DNA of 20,968 bases from Silene noctiflora (lineage: Eukaryota > Streptophyta > Magnoliopsida > Caryophyllales > Caryophyllaceae), in contig VHZZ01012543.1 in assembly GCA_009801015.1 (NCBI GenBank), positions 21,406-42,373 on the forward strand. Reading direction: 5' to 3'. The translations under genes and the position numbers were made by a program. Shown one piece after another: positions 1 through 19,100 of this stretch (position 1 is its first letter; every line of letters begins with the position of its first letter). The notes under the pieces are model-generated. The model saw only the letters and a list, made by a program, of their open reading frames with translations, was not told the DNA's origin and ran no database searches.

Positions 1-862
1 ACTCATAGTGAAAGCTTGTTAGGACCCGATTTAAGGCCGATGCTAAAAGTGAAAGCTGGGTGTCGTTAGGCCTAGATGATTATTTGTGACTACTACTTTA
101 ATAACTAATTTAAATATCAATTTGCATGTATGAACCGACCTCCTAGACATATTTTATTTTATTGTTTGCATTTTTATAATTTTACATTGCATATCATCCA
201 ACCCCCATATCTTGTGACCGACCAAGGTAAAATTCACCCCATAAAAACTAATTAGCAACCACCGCGCTCTCCATGGATTCGACCCCTAAATGCTACATTT
301 ATTTTTTGTACCTAGGGTAATTTATTGGTTGGCGACGACCTCGTCATAAGGCTACGGTCCTCATTGGCGGTGTGAATTACCTGTTGCGATGGGTAATCTG
401 GAAGGGCTACACACCTTGGTGTGTAGTCGGTTACTGGTTACTATGGAGTATGGCGATATTGGTTAGAGTTACTGTGGATGCTTATACTTGTTATTATATT
501 GTATTGTTATATAGTTGACTGACCCCGTTTATGTTTGTAAAACTATGATGATCCATTTGGGGATGGTGAGTAGGATGATTACAGGTTTAGTTGATTATAT
601 TGGATGCAATGCTGCTTGGTGTATGCTGTGGGATGGGAGATCGTATGACGTAGTGATGCATGTAGTTGGTAGTAGAGTCATTAGTTATATTTATCCTTTA
701 GTATGTATAGTTGAGTTATTGTTCAGTTTCCGTTGTAACCTTGTAATGTATCTAATAAATATTCTTGGATGGTCAATTTGATATACTTACCTCGGGTAAC
801 CGAGATGGTAGCGCCCTTGGTTATCAGGAAAGGCCTAGTTAAGGCTCCTCGGTAAGTAGAGG
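1..862. other. Gene-free, repeat-like DNA
   Basis: No conserved protein could be read in any frame; the longest open frame here (515-781) has no recognisable motif. A stretch near 265-350 (a 'ggattcgacccct' phrase followed by 'ggcgacgacctcgtca') and one near 790-862 resemble, from memory, non-coding and terminal parts of plant Ty3-type LTR retrotransposons. No terminal repeats, primer-binding site or domain could be confirmed. It may be the edge of a retrotransposon fossil that continues beyond the window, or simply old intergenic repeat. Confidence 0.3.
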
Positions 863-1281
863 TGTTACACAACACTTCCTGACCTAATGGTCGGTGCCGA
901 GCCGGCCAGGATGAAGGTCTTGGGGAGGAAAAGTTGTCAGTTCGGCTCCAGATCTCGGCGCCATGATGTCAACTAAGGAAAAGCTCGCGTGGGAACCACC
1001 ACGTAATATAAGCACCTCGAGATTCTCACCATTTGCCCTATAAATATGGATTACTGTTCATCAAACAAAAAGACAATCTCAGATTCTAAAACCTAATCCC
1101 ACACTCTCTAAAGGCTTTCTCTCACTAATAAAGCCGACCAAAGGTAACTCCTCAAGAGGAACCAAGCCGATCCAAAGTAACCTAAAGAGAATCCGACTTA
1201 GGCATCAGAGGGGTTTTCCTCGGAACCCTCAGAGGCTATGTTTGTTCTTGCTTTCAGCTACAAGTATGTAGATGACACAAT
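863..1281 (+). mobile_element. LTR-like retrotransposon fossil (possible solo LTR or LTR fragment)
   Basis: The block begins TGTTACAC. It carries an LTR-style promoter and processing layout: a TATAAATA box at 1039-1046, an AATAAA signal at 1127-1132 about 85 bases later, then a tail with the phrase 'gacttaggcatcagagggg'. I recall that tail as common in the U5 part of plant LTRs. No coding domain is attached and no second LTR copy is seen, so it is a relic. Its right limit is unclear. A CA followed by GAGG at 1230-1235 would pair with GAGG at 859-862 as a 4-bp target duplication, but LTR-like sequence may continue to 1281, where a hAT element begins. The family is probably Ty3-like, at low certainty. 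Confidence 0.45.
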
Positions 1282-2279
1282 TAGGGATGACAACGGGTCG
1301 GGTATGGGTCGGGTCCAGTAAGACCCGGACCCGGATCCGTGTCATCTACCTTAGACCCTACCCGGACCCTCTAGGGTCTAAAATTAAAGGACCCATACCC
1401 ATACCCAACGGGTCTAGGGTCGGGTCGGGTTTACCCGCGGGTGTTGGATAGCTGTGCATTTCTGCAAAAATACAAGCTTTTGACAATAGCTAGCCGCTCC
1501 ACTCAAGCTTAATGTCAAGCAAAAAATTCAACCTATTAAAATCCTAAAACATTAACACCAGAATAGATGTTAACACTAGAATAGCAAAGCAAATACAATG
1601 GAAATCATGTAACTGTGTAACTGCATAGCCGTATAAAAAATTGAGGGGTTTGAGATCTAATAGCAAATTAGTTTCAGATTTAATATACAATAAATATGAG
1701 ATTTCAATTCAACAAAATATACGAAGGTTAAAAAGATTAAAATTGCACTAGCTAATTGAATGATAAAGAAGAGGGATAAACAAACCCTACAAAAGAACGA
1801 TGAATTAGAAGATACTTTTATTAAAAATTGACAAAGGAAAAAAACGAAATTAGAAGAAAGAGAGGCGTCGTTGACCTCGCCGGTTGTCAGTCGTCAGTCG
1901 TCGGTGTCGGTGTTGCTGTAGTGTTGGTATAGCTATCGTTAGAGATAAAATAATAGAAGGGGGTTTTGGTATTGTTGTGTTTAGAATGAGGGAGAGGAAT
2001 ATAGGATGTATTATTGTGTTTAGAATGAATATTAGTAGGTTTATAATGAGGGATATGTAACGTAATATGTTAAAGTTTTTTTTGTTTTTTTTGAAATGAA
2101 CGGGTCTACGAGTCGGGTCGGGTCTCAAAAGTCGGACCCAGACCCGGACCCTAAGATTATATATAGGACCCATACCCGACCCATGCCCGCTAGGGTCCAA
2201 AAAACTCAGACTCATACCCGATCCATTAGGGTCCAACCCAAAGGATCTGGGTCGGGTCCCCGACCCACTGCCATCCCTA
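1282..2279. mobile_element. Non-autonomous hAT (Ac/Ds-type) DNA transposon
   Basis: The left end reads TAGGGATGACAACGGGTCGG. The right end, reverse-complemented, reads TAGGGATGGCAGTGGGTCGG, which gives a roughly 20-bp terminal inverted repeat with three or four mismatches. It is flanked by an 8-bp target-site duplication with one mismatch: GACACAAT at 1274-1281 and GGCACAAT at 2280-2287. The TAGGGATG terminus and 8-bp duplication are diagnostic of the hAT superfamily (maize Ac ends in CAGGGATGAAA/TAGGGATGAAA). The outer 160-190 bp on each side are packed with GGGTC/GACCC motifs in both orientations, as expected for subterminal transposase-binding sites. The 650-bp AT-rich middle has no transposase, so the element depended on one supplied in trans. 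The mismatched duplication suggests it is not recent. Confidence 0.85.
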
Positions 2280-2287
2280 GGCACAAT

Positions 2288-2587
2288 CTATAAAAATAAA
2301 AGTACATATTCGCCTAGATTAATAACATTCCCATATGTTTTTCCTGAATTTTTTTGTTAAAATTTTTCATATATATTATAACTGGTGATTATTAATAAGG
2401 TCTATTTATAAAAGTTCAACGTCCAAAATGTCAGAGACGTTCTTGGTTGTAGAGTTAAAACACTGTTTTAAGGGCATTGTCACGTGAAATGCACAAGATT
2501 TATTGCTCTAGAGCTCTATTTTAAATGTTTTTGTATTTTAAGAGGTTTAAGATTAATTTTTAGGTACACTAATTATCAAATGTTATA
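2288..2587. other. Intergenic, nothing recognised
   Basis: AT-rich sequence between the hAT element and the Stowaway-like MITE. I see no open frame, inverted repeat or motif worth naming. It may be the continuation of the repeat that the hAT element entered, or distal promoter DNA of INO80. Confidence 0.5.
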
Positions 2588-2838
2588 GTTCCTCTATTGC
2601 ATTGAGTTCTTTACATATTCTAATTGGGTCATTCCATTTGATTCTTTACGTTTCTATTTTTAGTTACTTACAATCTTTCAAAATGACTATGATACCCTCC
2701 TAGCCCACTTGCTTTGGGGGTAATAAAGTCTATTTATTTTTATTTTTTTGCCAAATGCCTTTCTGTACCACTTACTTTAACCTCTTTTCAATATTTTTGC
2801 CAAAAGTAAACGTAAAGAAATCAATAGAACGGAGGAAG
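2588..2838. mobile_element. Stowaway-like MITE (Tc1/mariner type)
   Basis: The two ends are imperfect inverted repeats of about 30 bp. The left end starts GTTCCTCTATTGCATTGAG and continues into TTCTTTAC. The right end, reverse-complemented, starts CTTCCTCCGTTCTATTGA and continues into TTTCTTTACG. A TA dinucleotide lies on each side (2586-2587 and 2839-2840), the target duplication of Tc1/mariner elements. CTTCCTCCGTT matches the Stowaway consensus start CTCCCTCCGT. A further internal copy of 'ttgattctttacgtttct' lies near 2640. The length of 251 bp is typical for a MITE, and there is no coding capacity. It ends about 450 bp upstream of the INO80 start codon. Confidence 0.75.
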
Positions 2839-3285
2839 TAATTTGTACTTGCTCTTCACCTTGCCTTACATCTCTAGTACGATGACGAGGAGCATAAAGA
2901 GCATCCGTTCCATACTTGTGCTAAAACAACATCGTCTTTGGCAAAAATCCGTTTTAATTATTTTTTTTTTTAAAAAGAAAAGAAGTGCACGATAGATAGG
3001 GGAAATGTCACAAGGAAAAGCGCAGGTTATCAAGCGGCGTAGGAAGGAAAGAGACGGTTTCGTTTCCACCGTCTGTATGGAACCCGACCCGATAAAGAAG
3101 AAAACAATTAACCATCCTCATCTGGAACTCATATTCTCAATTTCTCTCATATACATTATCTCTCATCTCTCATCACTTTGTTCATCTTTTCTAGGGTTCC
3201 TTTATAATTTGGGGATTCATGCGCGCGACCTCTCATCATTCTTCCTTCCATAATCTTCATTAATTAATTAATTAATTAATTAATT
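2839..3285 (+). promoter_or_regulatory. INO80 proximal promoter and 5' leader
   Basis: This is the sequence between the MITE and the INO80 start codon. It has a long pyrimidine-rich, CT-repeat stretch (about 3118-3190), a telo-box-like TAGGGTT at 3192-3198 and a TATAA at 3203-3207. The transcription start cannot be read from sequence. If the TATAA is used the leader is only about 50 bases; if transcription starts in or before the CT-rich stretch, the leader contains the short upstream frame at 3219. An 82-codon frame at 3005-3253 has no homology I recognise and is treated as chance. Confidence 0.5.
3219..3263 (+). other. Candidate upstream ORF (14 codons) in INO80 leader
   Basis: An ATG at 3219 opens a 14-codon frame (MRATSHHSSFHNLH) that stops at 3261-3263, 22 bases before the INO80 ATG and in another frame. 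The stop codon is formed by the (ATTA)n microsatellite. If the transcript includes it, this could lower initiation at the main start. There is no evidence of peptide conservation, and it is irrelevant if transcription starts downstream. Confidence 0.25.

Positions 3286-3286
<1 letters not shown>
3259..3286. repeat. (ATTA)7 microsatellite abutting the INO80 start codon
   Basis: Seven perfect ATTA units; the final A is the first base of the INO80 ATG at 3286-3288. Changes in repeat number would alter leader length but not the reading frame. Confidence 0.95.
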
Positions 3287-12854
<9,568 letters not shown>

Positions 12855-13747
12855 GTTTCAACCTGCGTCTGATCAAGTCCGAGGAAAACATCCTTTCTAT
12901 CTGGTAGTTGAATGTCGTTCTAGTTGGGGACAACTTTGAAGGCAAAAGAATACTCCTCTGATATGTTGGTTCCTTGCTTCAATTTTGACTTGACCGGTCT
13001 GTTATTGTGGACCATATGAAGCAAGGAGGCCTCGAGTAATTGCTGTAAAGTTAATCGAATGCTGGGGCTGTATTCACTAGCGTGTTTGTAGCTATAACTA
13101 AGTTGTATATGCAAACCACCGCCACCTAATAAGCTAGCATTCATGTATATAGTATTCATTCAGAAATCAGAATTTAAACGAGACACTCATCGGCTGTTTC
13201 ACCCGATGCTAAACCTGCTAATACGGTGCTGGGTCTCAATCTTTCAGCCTTGCCTTGTATATGCGTACTGCTCCTAGTAATGAATACTATGAGATGCATA
13301 ATGGGATCAAGCAATTTAGCCTAGAGTGGTCTGCTGAAAGAAGGGTAAAATGAACCAGAAGATCAAGCAATGAAACCTAGAGTTGTCTTGCTCACCGTGC
13401 CACATCATAATTTTCATCTATCTTTTGGATTTACCATCTTTGATCAATGCTAGAATGAAGTTTGTATGGAGAGTCAGCTTGAAATTTGAAAAAAAAAAGA
13501 ACAAGAAAAAACAGTTACCATGTTCATACCCGAAAACACCTAACGTACACAATAAAAATTATCCTATATAAAACATAATTTATTTTCGCAGTACGATTTT
13601 TACTCATTTCAGTACACATTTTACACGATACTTTCCCTTCACATACCCCTCATTGAAACAAACTCTAAACCTAATTCATTTGATTACTAACTATAGTGTA
13701 GATCACGCATATTTGCGGTAGAGGTATTGTTTTTAGTTATTACTTAA
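12855..13747 (+). other. INO80 3' UTR and start of convergent intergenic region
   Basis: The sequence after the INO80 stop holds the 3' UTR, whose end cannot be fixed. An AATAAA at 13551-13556 is about 700 bases past the stop and may be unrelated. An A-rich run lies at about 13490-13512. No reading frame with recognisable content was found. Confidence 0.5.
12971..13027 (+). other. Inverted repeat (potential RNA hairpin) in INO80 3' UTR
   Basis: TCCTTGCTTCA (12971-12981) and TGAAGCAAGGA (13017-13027) form a perfect 11-bp stem around a 35-base spacer that itself contains the palindrome GACCGGTC. It lies about 120 bases after the stop codon, within the likely 3' UTR. It is too short and too widely spaced to call a microRNA or terminator. 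Confidence 0.5.
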
Positions 13748-14495
13748 GGGGGCGTTTGGTTCGAATGAGGGAAAGGGAAAGGAAATCGGAAAGGAAATTA
13801 AAGGTAAAGGAAAGGTAACGAAATGAATTTCCTTCGATTTACTTTCTTGTTTGGTTAAAATACAAGGGAATGAATTAAAAAAAAAGCCTAAAAAAAGAAC
13901 CATGATCACCTACAAACTACCACCACCCACCACCACCACCACCCAACACCAACCACCACCACCAAACTGACCCACACCAGCAAGAATAACATCGCCGACC
14001 GCCGGCCAGCCGTACCTGCCACCGGGAAGTCATCCCTCCCTCACGCAGCACTACTCCTTTATCTACCCTACGAAATCACCATTCCCCACCATAATCACCC
14101 CTTAAAACACCATTAAATCAGTCCACAAAACACAAGAACCCCTCCCTCGTCCATCAAAACACCAGATCTGGTGGTTTTAGGGTGGGTTCATAGGACTAGG
14201 GCGGGTCACCAAAGAGGAGCAAGAGGGAAACACGTCGCCGACAACGGGGTGGAAGGACGGCGTCGGCAGTGGTGGTGATATTGGATGGTGATGTTGGTTG
14301 TGGTGGCAATAGTGGTAATGGTGGAGTATGCATGGTGGCAGTGGTGGGGCATGCGTGGTGGTAGTTCAGTGAGGTCAGATAGATGTAGGGAAAGGAATCC
14401 ATACTTAGGGGGGGAAGGGAATTAGAGAGATTATGGGTTATTGAGGGGAATGGAAGGGGTAAGAAAATGGGAAAAATGATGAAACAAACACCATC
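13748..14495. mobile_element. Fold-back / MITE-like repeat rich in CCA and GGT triplets
   Basis: The left end GGGGGCGTTTGGTTC and the right end (reverse-complemented GATGGTGTTTGTTTC) match at 11 of 15 positions. GTTTGGTT-type ends are frequent in plant MITEs. The left arm carries CCACCACC-type repeats (about 13919-13968) and the right arm GGTGGTGG-type repeats (about 14260-14360). A perfect 14-bp palindrome, CACCAGATCTGGTG at 14160-14173, lies near the middle. GA-rich stretches occur in both outer arms. Together this suggests an imperfect long inverted repeat that could fold back. I found no clean target duplication, so superfamily and exact limits are unsure. Confidence 0.45.
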
Positions 14496-15253
14496 AAAGG
14501 GAATGAGGAGTTTTGTCATATTTGTCATATACCTCAATGTATTTCGATATGAGAAAAAATGAACTAAACATGAACTAATTAAGAGAATTTAGTAAAGTTA
14601 TAAAATATGTTTAATGATTTTTTTTAACATAAAACTAATGATTACAAATAATAATTTTTCTCAAATTATGTAATGATTTTTTTTTAACGAAGCTAATAAT
14701 ATCAGTTTAATGTTTCGTTTTACATAAAATGTGTCAAGTCATTCTCTAATATATAATAATACATAATAAAAATTTAGAAATTTACAGTTTATAAAGTTAT
14801 ATTGAATTTATTATCTTATTTTAATTAAAATATTATAATTTAGATTTTCAAGAAAATATTATTATTTGATAAAAAATTACATTTTGATGAAATGATAATA
14901 AAGGAGAGAAGTATTTTTGTTTCCATCTTTAGTTTGATGCCTTTTGGAGGAAATTTTTTAAAGAGTGTTATTCTCTTAGTATATAAGAGGATTACACAAA
15001 CTTCTTGAAACAATTAAATTTCTTCAATTATGATAATAAATTAAATGCGATTTCTTATTTTTTTTCCTTGGTTTGGCGTAGTACACATTGGGAAGAGATG
15101 GGAGGGGCAAGATGGGAATAGGTGTACTGTGATGAGTAAATCGTAATGCAAAAATCATCACCATATAAAAATACAATCAATTTTGTTTCAAAAAAGATTT
15201 TAAGCTATTTCTCCTTCCAAAAGTTGATCAAACTTTGATATGGAATTCATCAG
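14496..15253. other. AT-rich intergenic DNA, nothing recognised
   Basis: Strongly AT-rich, especially 14560-14900, with T-runs and no open frame, repeat boundary or motif that I can support. It separates the fold-back repeat from the small tRNA-like insertion. Confidence 0.6.
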
Positions 15254-15343
15254 TATATCTAAAAGCTACAAAAAGTGGTTAAAACTGAGGTATTGATAAT
15301 AGGTCACAGGTTCGAATCTTCCTCCCCTCTATATCTAAAAGCT
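15254..15343 (+). mobile_element. Short tRNA-like (SINE-type) insertion with 14-bp direct repeats
   Basis: The 14-bp sequence TATATCTAAAAGCT occurs at 15254-15267 and again at 15330-15343, bracketing a 62-bp segment. That segment has a polymerase III box B match, GGTTCGAATCT (15309-15319), and a box A-like AGTGGTTAAAACTGAGG upstream. This is the layout of the tRNA-derived head of a plant SINE. A 14-bp duplication fits LINE-driven retroposition. There is no A- or T-rich tail or SINE body, so it is a head fragment or a separate tRNA-derived retroposon. It cannot fold as a complete tRNA gene. Confidence 0.5.
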
Positions 15344-16134
15344 TAATGGTAAATTAGAATCTAGTCCGAGTGGACAAAAAAACATAACATTAAGGCCTCA
15401 TGGATAGGTAAATTTGAAGCAGAGGGAGGGAACTGATTCTGTTGTTTAGGTACCAAACCAAAATGGAGGTCGAGGAATTTGAAGGGAAAAGAATTAGACA
15501 CAGCTGAAGGAAAAAGAACTTGGATCCCTCAATTTCTCCAACAAAGGAAGTAGCTAAAGAGTATTACTCTTAACACACTCATTCCCCATCTCTCCTTCCT
15601 TACCCTCCCTGGCTCCCTCCCTCTTCCCTCATCCCTTCTCCTGAACCCTCTCCTTCGGTCCTCTTTTCCTATCAAAAAGGCCAAGGATATAATGTAACCA
15701 GACTTGAACGCATGTACCCCACACAATTTAATCATCCACCTGGTTGCTGGGGAGCTAACCTTTATTCTGGCAAAATTAATAATCAGAGCATAATCAATAA
15801 GAAATCGCCCCAGACCCGACCACATGGGATTCTCTTCAATCCCATCATTGGCAAAAAGCTGGATTGGAGTGAAAGTAGTGGTTTTTATACATGTCGACTA
15901 ACGGGTGTTACAGGAACTAGAAAACACATCCAGAAAAGTAGACAACTCTTATTGGCATTGGTACTCTGTCATCACATTCCATTTCCATTCAATATTAATC
16001 TGGAAAGGTGACAAAAGCAGGATACATAGGGCAAGGGCCATCATATTACTGTTTGAGTACACGTGGATACTCAACAATTTTAACTACTTGAACAACATAC
16101 GACATGCAGGAAGCAACTACATTCTTGAATGGAG
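15344..16134. other. Intergenic DNA and 3' UTR of the formylglutathione hydrolase gene
   Basis: No gene recognised. A long polypyrimidine tract (CCCTCC/CTTCC-type) spans about 15581-15665. The part next to 16134 should be the 3' UTR of the minus-strand gene. An AATAAA on the minus strand (15761-15766) is a possible but unproved polyadenylation signal, about 370 bases past the stop. Confidence 0.5.
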
Positions 16135-19100
16135 TCATAATTTCAATGCTTGAGCGTGGTGGCTGATGTGATCATCGATGAAAGTAGCAATGAAAAAGTA
16201 GGAGTGGTCATATCCAGGTTGTAGGCGCAACAGCAGAGGTGCATTCACTTTCCTACAAGCCTCCTCAAATTTGTTTGGCATTAGTTGATCATGTAAGAAT
16301 TTGTCATCCCCACCCTGTGAACATGGTTTAACAAAGTGACATTACGAGCATTAGTATCTGCTGAAATATATACCTTGCTGGGTTCAACCCAGCAACTTAA
16401 ATTCCGACTGGAACATCTTCAAGAGAAGGCACAAACTGACATAAAGCAATGCCCGCTATGATGTTCTATTTTAGTTGAGCGTGGTAAGCATTGAAAAGCA
16501 ATTGATTTCACTAGGCTCGCAAAACATCCCAAATCATGCAAAGTGCTCTGTAGAAATTACTGGGGTATTTCAGTAAGTTGTCACATTGTTCACCAAACAC
16601 ACCCAATATTTGCTCCCTGGACCTCTTGGCCTAAATTACGTCAACTGAAAACCACTACGTAAATAATTTCCCAACCCAGAATCCCCAGGAAAAAAGATAC
16701 TCATCTAGTGATCCATAGCATACCCAGTGAATAATGGCATATTTTTCATGTATTTAACAATCCCGGGATCTTAAAAGCGAGATAAATCACCATAATACAT
16801 TATTTTCATTCGACAACACTCACGTCACACCATCTTATCAGGGCCAGTGGCTGGGAGTTAAAAGATTAAACATTATAACTTGTCAGCGAAATGATGTTTC
16901 TCCCCTTCTATAAAATAATTTGCTTTTAGTGTGATTTTCAATTCGCAATTCAACATCGAAGATATGACATGAAAAAGAATGATAAATGTACCTGATCAAT
17001 CAGAATGGTTGCAGAAAGGTCATGGAACTTTGAAATCAAGCTAGTAGCATCATATTCCTGTAGGCGCATAAAGGTCTCAAATTTAAACATAGCCTCGAGG
17101 AAATCAAAGCATTAAGAAAGAAATAAAACATGCACATCCAATCATTTACGCTAGAAAAAGATGACAATACCTCCCAATCAGCCTTATTTTCTCCCAGATA
17201 ATTTGTAAAAGCTTTCTGTCCCCAAGGACAGTTTGTTGGATTTACGATTGGAGCAAAAGCTGATACGGACTGCAACAAGGAAGAAACTTGTATCATATTG
17301 CTGAATGACCAATATTCTTGTGTCATCATAAATTTTCAAATTTAATACAACTTGAAAATCAAAACTACTGGATAGTGACTCTAAAAGAAGACTTGGAAAA
17401 TCAATCCAATTAAAAATCATCAGATGTTCTTCAGTCTGAGACATTACACTCTTCATACACTCTTCATTATTCTATTGACGTCTACATCATTCATTTTCTT
17501 AGCAGCTCCGCTGTCCTGACTTCCTCAGAAATGCAAAAACAACAGTAATCATGAACAATATCAAGACCATGCACGATGAGGCATAAACATGAATAGAACT
17601 TGTGAATGTTAGCAGTGTATATTTTTCTAGGAATAAGCTGGAGGTACCTTATATTTGTCAAGGTTCTTAAGGTAAATCGTCAAAGCCCCATGCCCTCCCA
17701 TTGAATGACCAGATATTGATGCACATGATGTGTCAAGTTGAGGAAAGTTCTCTTTCAGAAGTTCAGGCAGCTCCTTAACAACATAGTCATACATCCGCCA
17801 GTTCTTCCACTTTTCTTGGGCTGCATTCAGATAAAACCCCGCACCTATAGCAAAAAAAAAAAGAAAAGGAGGCAACATCGAGATCAGCCTTTTTTGATAC
17901 CCTAAAAAGATCCTTCAACTTTGTGCATGTCGTAATCTATTGGATGTATACACTTTCAGAATCACTGTAATCTGACAATGTGTATCAAACTTGTGGAAGA
18001 AAGCAAATTACATCATAACAACAGTTACACTTCATACCTACACCAAAGTCCCAGCTGTCTGATTCTCCTTCAACATTCAGCCCTCCTAGAATACACACAC
18101 AGAAAGACGTGATCAGTAGAAAGTTGGAATTCAATATTTACAAGAACACTGTTAAGCAAAAGGCTCGTTGAGGCCCTAATTAAAACTCTTCAGGAAGCCT
18201 CGGATGCATCTTATGCATAAGGCGCATCTAATATGCGCAATACTATGCAATTTCAATATTTTGTCTTTTGGTTCATCTATTATGTCCTTGCTTTTGCCAT
18301 ATTAAGCCTACATTTTTATTTTTTTTCACATGTTAAGTTTGTTAACCTTTTTCTATATCTGAAAAAGGGATATTGTCGCACAATATTTTATTTTAAAATA
18401 CATATTTATCTGCAGAAACAGTGCGCCTTAACCTCGCACACGATGATCTGTCATCATTTCAGTGCACCTCGTGCATTTTCAAATATGTGTAGGAAAACTT
18501 GTCGCAACTCTCTTAAGTTAGGCACATCCAAACGATCAACTTGCACAAAACAGGTTAGTAATTGAGTCCTATACAATATAAAAAGGAATATAACGAATGC
18601 CACCAAGCACAACACATACTTGGAGATGTATCAGGGGAGATGAGAGCAATCCCTTCCTTGGAAGCAGCACGTTGAGCTCCAGACTTGGCTATGAAATTTT
18701 CATCAGTACAGGTGAGGCCAGACAACCAGTAAAGTACCTGCAAAGCAAGATATGGTCAGAGCTCCAAAATCAAGGTTACCTGCTTTAGTATGAATAAGCT
18801 GCATCCAATACCTGATACGCTCTTATAGAGTGTTCATTATTGGTTTTTAAGCAAGCACTAGATAAAAATTCGCAATTTGTCGAGGGCAGAGTGAATCTGG
18901 TAACTCAGGCTCCCATATAGCATTTGGATTTCCAAGTTGACATACAAGATAATTGAGATTACTTTGAGGTCAAATGGAACATTAACAATATGTCAATAGG
19001 CAATGCTAAGTACAAAACTTGACAAGAAGAATAGGACATTCGACCCACCCACAGGCTCCAATTCTCACATTCTCTTGCTGCTCCAGCTTTGCTAAGAATA

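Noticed and set aside
859-1235. GAGG/GAGG as proof of a complete solo LTR
   Set aside because: Four matching bases can arise by chance, and LTR-like sequence may continue past 1235, so the right boundary is left open.
1850-2293. Overlapping open frames on both strands (144 aa minus, 65 aa plus)
   Set aside because: They lie inside the hAT element and owe their length to GGGTC/GACCC repeats; no protein family is recognisable.
3005-3253. 82-codon frame upstream of INO80
   Set aside because: It lies in the promoter/leader, out of frame with INO80, has no homology and ends in the pyrimidine-rich leader.
14196-14537. 113-codon minus-strand frame
   Set aside because: Composed of GGT/CCA triplet low complexity in the fold-back repeat; no conserved motif.
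15268-15329. Possible tRNA gene because of GGTTCGAATCT
   Set aside because: Too short for a cloverleaf, with no acceptor or anticodon stem; the flanking 14-bp duplication fits a retroposon.
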